A stretch of DNA of 64,000 nucleotides from Actinoplanes sp. SE50/110 (lineage in GTDB: Bacteria > Actinomycetota > Actinomycetes > Mycobacteriales > Micromonosporaceae), in the NCBI RefSeq assembly GCF_900119315.1, contig NZ_LT827010.1, forward strand, positions 5,489,001 to 5,553,000. Direction: 5' to 3'. A program made the position numbers and the translations under genes. The number at the start of each line of letters is the position of its first letter. Positions within the stretch are counted from its first letter, which is position 1. Positions 60,466 through 64,000 of the stretch are shown here, one piece after another. The notes under the pieces were generated by a model that saw nothing but the letters and a program-made list of their open reading frames with translations, did no database searches and was not told the DNA's origin.

Positions 60466-62667
60466 GTGCGGGAGTGGAGCGGACCAGGAGCCTGGCGGTA
60501 CGTGCTGGTGGCCGGCGCGGTGGCGGTCACCGTCGCCCAGCTGACCGGCAGCGGCGTGCTGTTCCTGCTGATCCAGGTGGCCACGATCGGGGCCACACTG
60601 CGCCTGCGGCTGGGCGCCGGCTGGTGGCTGCAGACCGTCGCCCGGGTCGCCGCGGTGGTCGCCACCGCGTTCTGGATGTGGGGCCCGGTCCCGCCGGCCA
60701 ACACCCCGACCGGCTTCAGCCTCGTCCCGCTCTATCTGTTGTCGGCGGCCGGCGCGGCGCTGCTCACCCGGCGCGGTGGCCGCCACTACAGCCGGGCCGA
60801 GATCAGCGTCGAGGCCGGTGCGGTGGTGCTCGGCGTGGCCATGCTGGCCTGGTCGTTCGTGGTGCTGCCGTATCTGGGCGCGCCCGGCTACCAGCAGGTC
60901 GACAGCGCCCTGGCCGCGCTGTACGCGCTGGTCGACATGGCGCTGCTGGCCACCACCCTGCGCGGACTGACCTCCCGGCACGGCGCCCCGGCACGGCTGC
61001 TCGGCGGCTCCGGTGCGCTGCTGCTCGGCGCGCACATGCTGTACGCCGCGACCAGCTCGGCCGGGGTCGGCCCGTTCCTGCCCGGCGGCGGCTCGTTCCT
61101 GCTCATCCAGTACGCCGGGGTGCTGGTCACCGCGGCCGCCCGGCACCCCCGGGCGGGCGCGCTCGGCACCGGTGACCCCCGGGGCACCGAGGTCAGCCGG
61201 GGCCGGCTCGCCCGGATCATCGCGATCGCCGTGCTCGCCCCGATGCTGCCGCTGCTCACCGCCCGGCACGACGTCGCGACCTGGGTGCCGGCGCTGCTCA
61301 CCTCGGCCCTGTGCGGGCTGCTGGTGCTGCGCATCTGCATGCTGGCGCGCGACGCCGGCCACCGGGCCGCCGAGCTGTGCCGGGCGGTCGACGAGCAGGC
61401 CGCGTTGCAGCGCAAGCTGGCCTACCGGGCCGGGCACGACTCGCTGACCGGGCTGGCCAACCGGGAGCTGCTGCTGGAGCAGCTGGCCACCCCGGCGGTC
61501 CGGGACCGGCCGCACTGCCTGCTGCTCTGTTCGCTCGACGGGTTCAAGGCGGTCAACGACGCCTACGGGCACCCGGTCGGCGACGAGGTGCTGCGCCAGC
61601 TCGCCGGGCGGCTGCTGCTGTTCGCTCCCGAGGCGGTGCTGGTGGCCCGGCTCGGCGGGGACGAGTTCGCCCTGCTGCTCACCGACCCGGCGGGGGCGGC
61701 CGACCTGGCCGCGCGGGTGCTCGACACGATCTCCCGGGTGCCGGTGTCCGTGGACGAGCGCCGGATCCACCTCTGCGGCAGCGCGGGGGTGGCCGACGGC
61801 GTACCCGGCAATCCGCCCTCGGCCGTGCTGGGTGACGCGGACCTCGCGTTGCGCGCCGCCAAGCTGGCCGGCGGAGCCCGGCTGGCCCGCTTCGACGAGC
61901 GGCTGCGCGCCGAGCAGAGCGAGCGCGCGTGCCTCGCGGCCGGGCTGCGCCAGGCGCTCGCCGACGAGACGCTGTTCCTGCACTACCAGCCGGTGGTCGA
62001 CCCGGTCAGCGGCCGGATGAGCGGGGTCGAGGCGCTGATGCGCTGGCGCCGCGACGGCGAGCTGGTGCCGCCCGGGGTGTTCATCCCGGTGGCCGAGCAG
62101 ACCGGGCTGATCGGGCCGATCGGGCTGCGGGCGCTGCGACTGGCCTGCGCCCGGGCGGCCGGCTGGCACCGCCGGGACGGCATCTACGTGACCGTGAACG
62201 TCTCCACCCATCAGCTGCGCGACCCGGACTTCGCCGACACCGTGCTGGCGATCCTCGCCGAGACCGGTCTGCCGCCGGCCGGGCTGGTCCTGGAGATCAC
62301 CGAGTCGGTGCTGATCGATGCGGCCGACACCCCGGTCCTGGGCCGGCTGCGCGAGCACGGCATCCGGATCGCGATCGACGACTTCGGCACCGGCTACTCG
62401 TCGCTGGCGTACCTGCGGCAGCTGCCGGTCGACATCCTGAAGATCGACCGTTCGTTCATCAGCGATGTCAGTTTCACCAAGGCGATCCTGGAACTCGCGC
62501 GCAGTCAGGGTCTGATCACCGTCGCCGAGGGCGTGGAGACCCCGGAACAGGCGGCCGTGCTGCGTGACCTGCGGTGCGACCTCGTCCAGGGCTACCATTT
62601 CGGCCGTCCGGCCGAGCCCGCGGCGATCGAGTCATGGATCAGAGAGAGCAGCGCCACCGTCGCTTAA
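60466..62667 (+). CDS. membrane GGDEF-EAL protein
   Basis: 733 aa from GTG 60466 (GTG 60448 also in frame). About nine to ten hydrophobic segments (10-310), then GGDEF: HDSLTGLANRELLL, SLDGFKAVNDAYGHP, ARLGGDEFALLL, active by motif, without an RxxD inhibitory site. The EAL domain has GVEALMRW, DDFGTGYSSLAYL, DILKIDRSFI and TVAEGVETPEQ, all metal and catalytic residues in place. So the protein can both make and break c-di-GMP. It sits between divergent glgA and downstream glgC, both of glycogen synthesis. It has a short 58-bp gap to glgC in the same direction. Confidence 0.92.
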   Translation: MREWSGPGAWRYVLVAGAVAVTVAQLTGSGVLFLLIQVATIGATLRLRLGAGWWLQTVARVAAVVATAFWMWGPVPPANTPTGFSLVPLYLLSAAGAALLTRRGGRHYSRAEISVEAGAVVLGVAMLAWSFVVLPYLGAPGYQQVDSALAALYALVDMALLATTLRGLTSRHGAPARLLGGSGALLLGAHMLYAATSSAGVGPFLPGGGSFLLIQYAGVLVTAAARHPRAGALGTGDPRGTEVSRGRLARIIAIAVLAPMLPLLTARHDVATWVPALLTSALCGLLVLRICMLARDAGHRAAELCRAVDEQAALQRKLAYRAGHDSLTGLANRELLLEQLATPAVRDRPHCLLLCSLDGFKAVNDAYGHPVGDEVLRQLAGRLLLFAPEAVLVARLGGDEFALLLTDPAGAADLAARVLDTISRVPVSVDERRIHLCGSAGVADGVPGNPPSAVLGDADLALRAAKLAGGARLARFDERLRAEQSERACLAAGLRQALADETLFLHYQPVVDPVSGRMSGVEALMRWRRDGELVPPGVFIPVAEQTGLIGPIGLRALRLACARAAGWHRRDGIYVTVNVSTHQLRDPDFADTVLAILAETGLPPAGLVLEITESVLIDAADTPVLGRLREHGIRIAIDDFGTGYSSLAYLRQLPVDILKIDRSFISDVSFTKAILELARSQGLITVAEGVETPEQAAVLRDLRCDLVQGYHFGRPAEPAAIESWIRESSATVA

Positions 62668-62725
62668 TCAAGTAGCGATACACTTTGGGTGGCGAACTAG
62701 CGGCCCGGATATTAGCGTCCTTCCC

Positions 62726-63958
62726 ATGGCTGTCAAGGTGCTTGCGATCGTTCTGGCCGGTGGAGAAGGCAAGCGCCTGATGCCCCTGACGGCGGACCGG
62801 GCCAAACCCGGTGTCCCGTTCGGCGGCATCTATCGGATGATCGACTTCGTTCTCTCCAACCTCGCCAACGCCGGTTATCTCAAGATCGTCGTGCTGACCC
62901 AGTACAAGTCGCACTCGCTCGACCGGCACATCTCCAAGACGTGGCGGATGTCGACGCTGCTCGGCAACTACGTCACCCCGGTCCCCGCGCAGCAGCGGCT
63001 CGGCCCGCGCTGGTTCGCCGGCTCCGCCGACGCGATCTACCAGAGCCTCAACCTGATCAACGACGAGTCGCCGGATTACGTGATCGTCTTCGGTGCCGAC
63101 CACATCTACCGCATGGACCCGAAGCAGATGGTCAACGACCACATCGCCTCGGGCGCCGCGGTCACCGTCGCCGGCATCCGCCAGCCGCTGTCGCTCGCCG
63201 ACCAGTTCGGCGTGATCGACGTCGGCCCCGACGGCAAGAAGATCAAAGCCTTCCGGGAGAAGCCGCGCGACGCGGTCGGCCTGGCCGACTCCCCCGACGA
63301 GGTCTACGCGTCGATGGGCAACTACGTCTTCACCACCCGCGCCCTGTGTGAGGCGGTGACCGCCGACGCGCAGAACCCGGACAGCAAGCACGACATGGGC
63401 GGCAACATCATCCCGATGCTGGTCGAGCGCGGCGAGGCGAACGTCTACGACTTCCGCGACAACGACGTGCCCGGGGCCACCGACCGCGACCGCGGGTACT
63501 GGCGGGACGTGGGCACGCTCGACTCGTTCTACGAGGCCCACATGGACCTGATCGCCACCCTGCCGATCTTCAACCTGTACAACCACGAGTGGCCGATCTT
63601 CACCAACTACGGCTCGTGGCCGCCGGCCAAGTTCGTGCACGGCTACGACGACCGGCAGGGCCGCGCCATCGACTCGATGATCTCCCCCGGCGTGGTGGTC
63701 TCCGGCGCCCTCGTCGAACGCTCGGTGATCTCGCCGAACGTGCGCGTCAACTCGTGGGCCCACGTCGACGGCGCGGTCCTGATGGAGGGTGTCTCGGTCG
63801 GCCGCCGCGCGGTCATCCGCAACGCGATCATCGACAAGAACGTCACCATTCCGGAGGGCGCGCAGATCGGCGTCGACCTCGACCGCGACCGCAAGCTCTA
63901 CACGGTCAGCGACAACGGGGTGGTCGTGATCGGCAAGGGACAGCGGATCGAGCTTTAG
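62726..63958 (+). CDS. glgC: glucose-1-phosphate adenylyltransferase
   Basis: 410 aa. LAIVLAGGEGKRLMPLTADRAKPGVPFGG is the nucleotide-binding start; FREKPRDAVG carries the glucose-1-phosphate lysine; FGADHIYRMD is the metal region; the C-terminal left-handed beta-helix (SMISPGVVVSGALVERSVIS) is complete. It makes ADP-glucose, the donor for GlgA/GlgM. ATG 62726. The 58-bp gap upstream contains TATTAG as a possible -10, so it may have its own promoter in addition to reading through from the GGDEF-EAL gene. Confidence 0.97.
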   Translation: MAVKVLAIVLAGGEGKRLMPLTADRAKPGVPFGGIYRMIDFVLSNLANAGYLKIVVLTQYKSHSLDRHISKTWRMSTLLGNYVTPVPAQQRLGPRWFAGSADAIYQSLNLINDESPDYVIVFGADHIYRMDPKQMVNDHIASGAAVTVAGIRQPLSLADQFGVIDVGPDGKKIKAFREKPRDAVGLADSPDEVYASMGNYVFTTRALCEAVTADAQNPDSKHDMGGNIIPMLVERGEANVYDFRDNDVPGATDRDRGYWRDVGTLDSFYEAHMDLIATLPIFNLYNHEWPIFTNYGSWPPAKFVHGYDDRQGRAIDSMISPGVVVSGALVERSVISPNVRVNSWAHVDGAVLMEGVSVGRRAVIRNAIIDKNVTIPEGAQIGVDLDRDRKLYTVSDNGVVVIGKGQRIEL

Positions 63959-64000
63959 AAGCCGATTGCGGCGGTACGCGCACCGGCCCGGCCGTGGTCG

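Overview
The window is high-GC actinobacterial chromosome, most likely from Micromonosporaceae (an Actinoplanes-like species). Three things suggest this: the pgsA-DUF881-sbp-DUF881-gcvH-garA-ftsR-BFN-merR block has the gene order known from Mycobacterium tuberculosis Rv1822-Rv1830; an F420-dependent reductase and a mycothiol-type fold are present; and GTG/TTG starts and 1-4 nt start/stop overlaps are common. No rRNA, tRNA, CRISPR array, IS element or prophage was seen. About 50 genes fill nearly all of the sequence.

Layout: (1) 1-6999, minus: a tightly coupled operon SWIM zinc finger / unknown 452-aa protein / VWA / MoxR AAA+ / DUF5682, resembling E. coli yehLMPQ. (2) 7075-12848: an FAD monooxygenase, a DUF4034-like protein overlapping an M16-type peptidase with a membrane anchor, a GNAT and an arylamine N-acetyltransferase. 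(3) 12909-19231: a giant tandem-Ig surface protein divergent from a collagen-like protein. (4) 19238-22333: ileS, with the HxGH signature rewritten as GAHH. (5) 22525-26451: an accessory-looking stretch with a frameshifted sialidase-like gene, a 16-bp tandem repeat and two convergent genes carrying in-frame repeats, one of them an NDK-like fusion. (6) 26639-35519: membrane protein plus two-component system, APH-like kinase, GtrA, a STAND/TPR protein and asnB. (7) 35485-44057, minus: UvrA-like ATPase, MerR and the conserved Rv1822-Rv1830-like block. (8) 44418-48032: an ECF sigma factor with SnoaL tail, a TIGR03083 protein, an AraC regulator and an SRPBCC/ArsR pair. (9) 48073-56475: a second AAA+/VWA pair, PhzF, GGDEF, ABC-F and an F420-type oxidoreductase. 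(10) 56587-63958: a carbohydrate region with a secreted CBM20 protein, a GHL10 hydrolase coupled to glgA, a GGDEF-EAL protein and glgC.

How they fit together: GlgC makes ADP-glucose and GlgA/GlgM uses it; the CBM20 and GHL10 proteins act on exported or external glucans; and a c-di-GMP protein is encoded between glgA and glgC. The conserved block links glycine cleavage H protein, the 2-oxoglutarate metabolism switch GarA/OdhI and the division regulator FtsR to a phospholipid synthase. The best candidates for new biology are the SWIM-VWA-MoxR-DUF5682 operon, the NDK-like repeat fusion beside a low-GC repeat protein, and a MerR-style promoter in front of garA-ftsR. All functions are inferred from sequence motifs read by eye.
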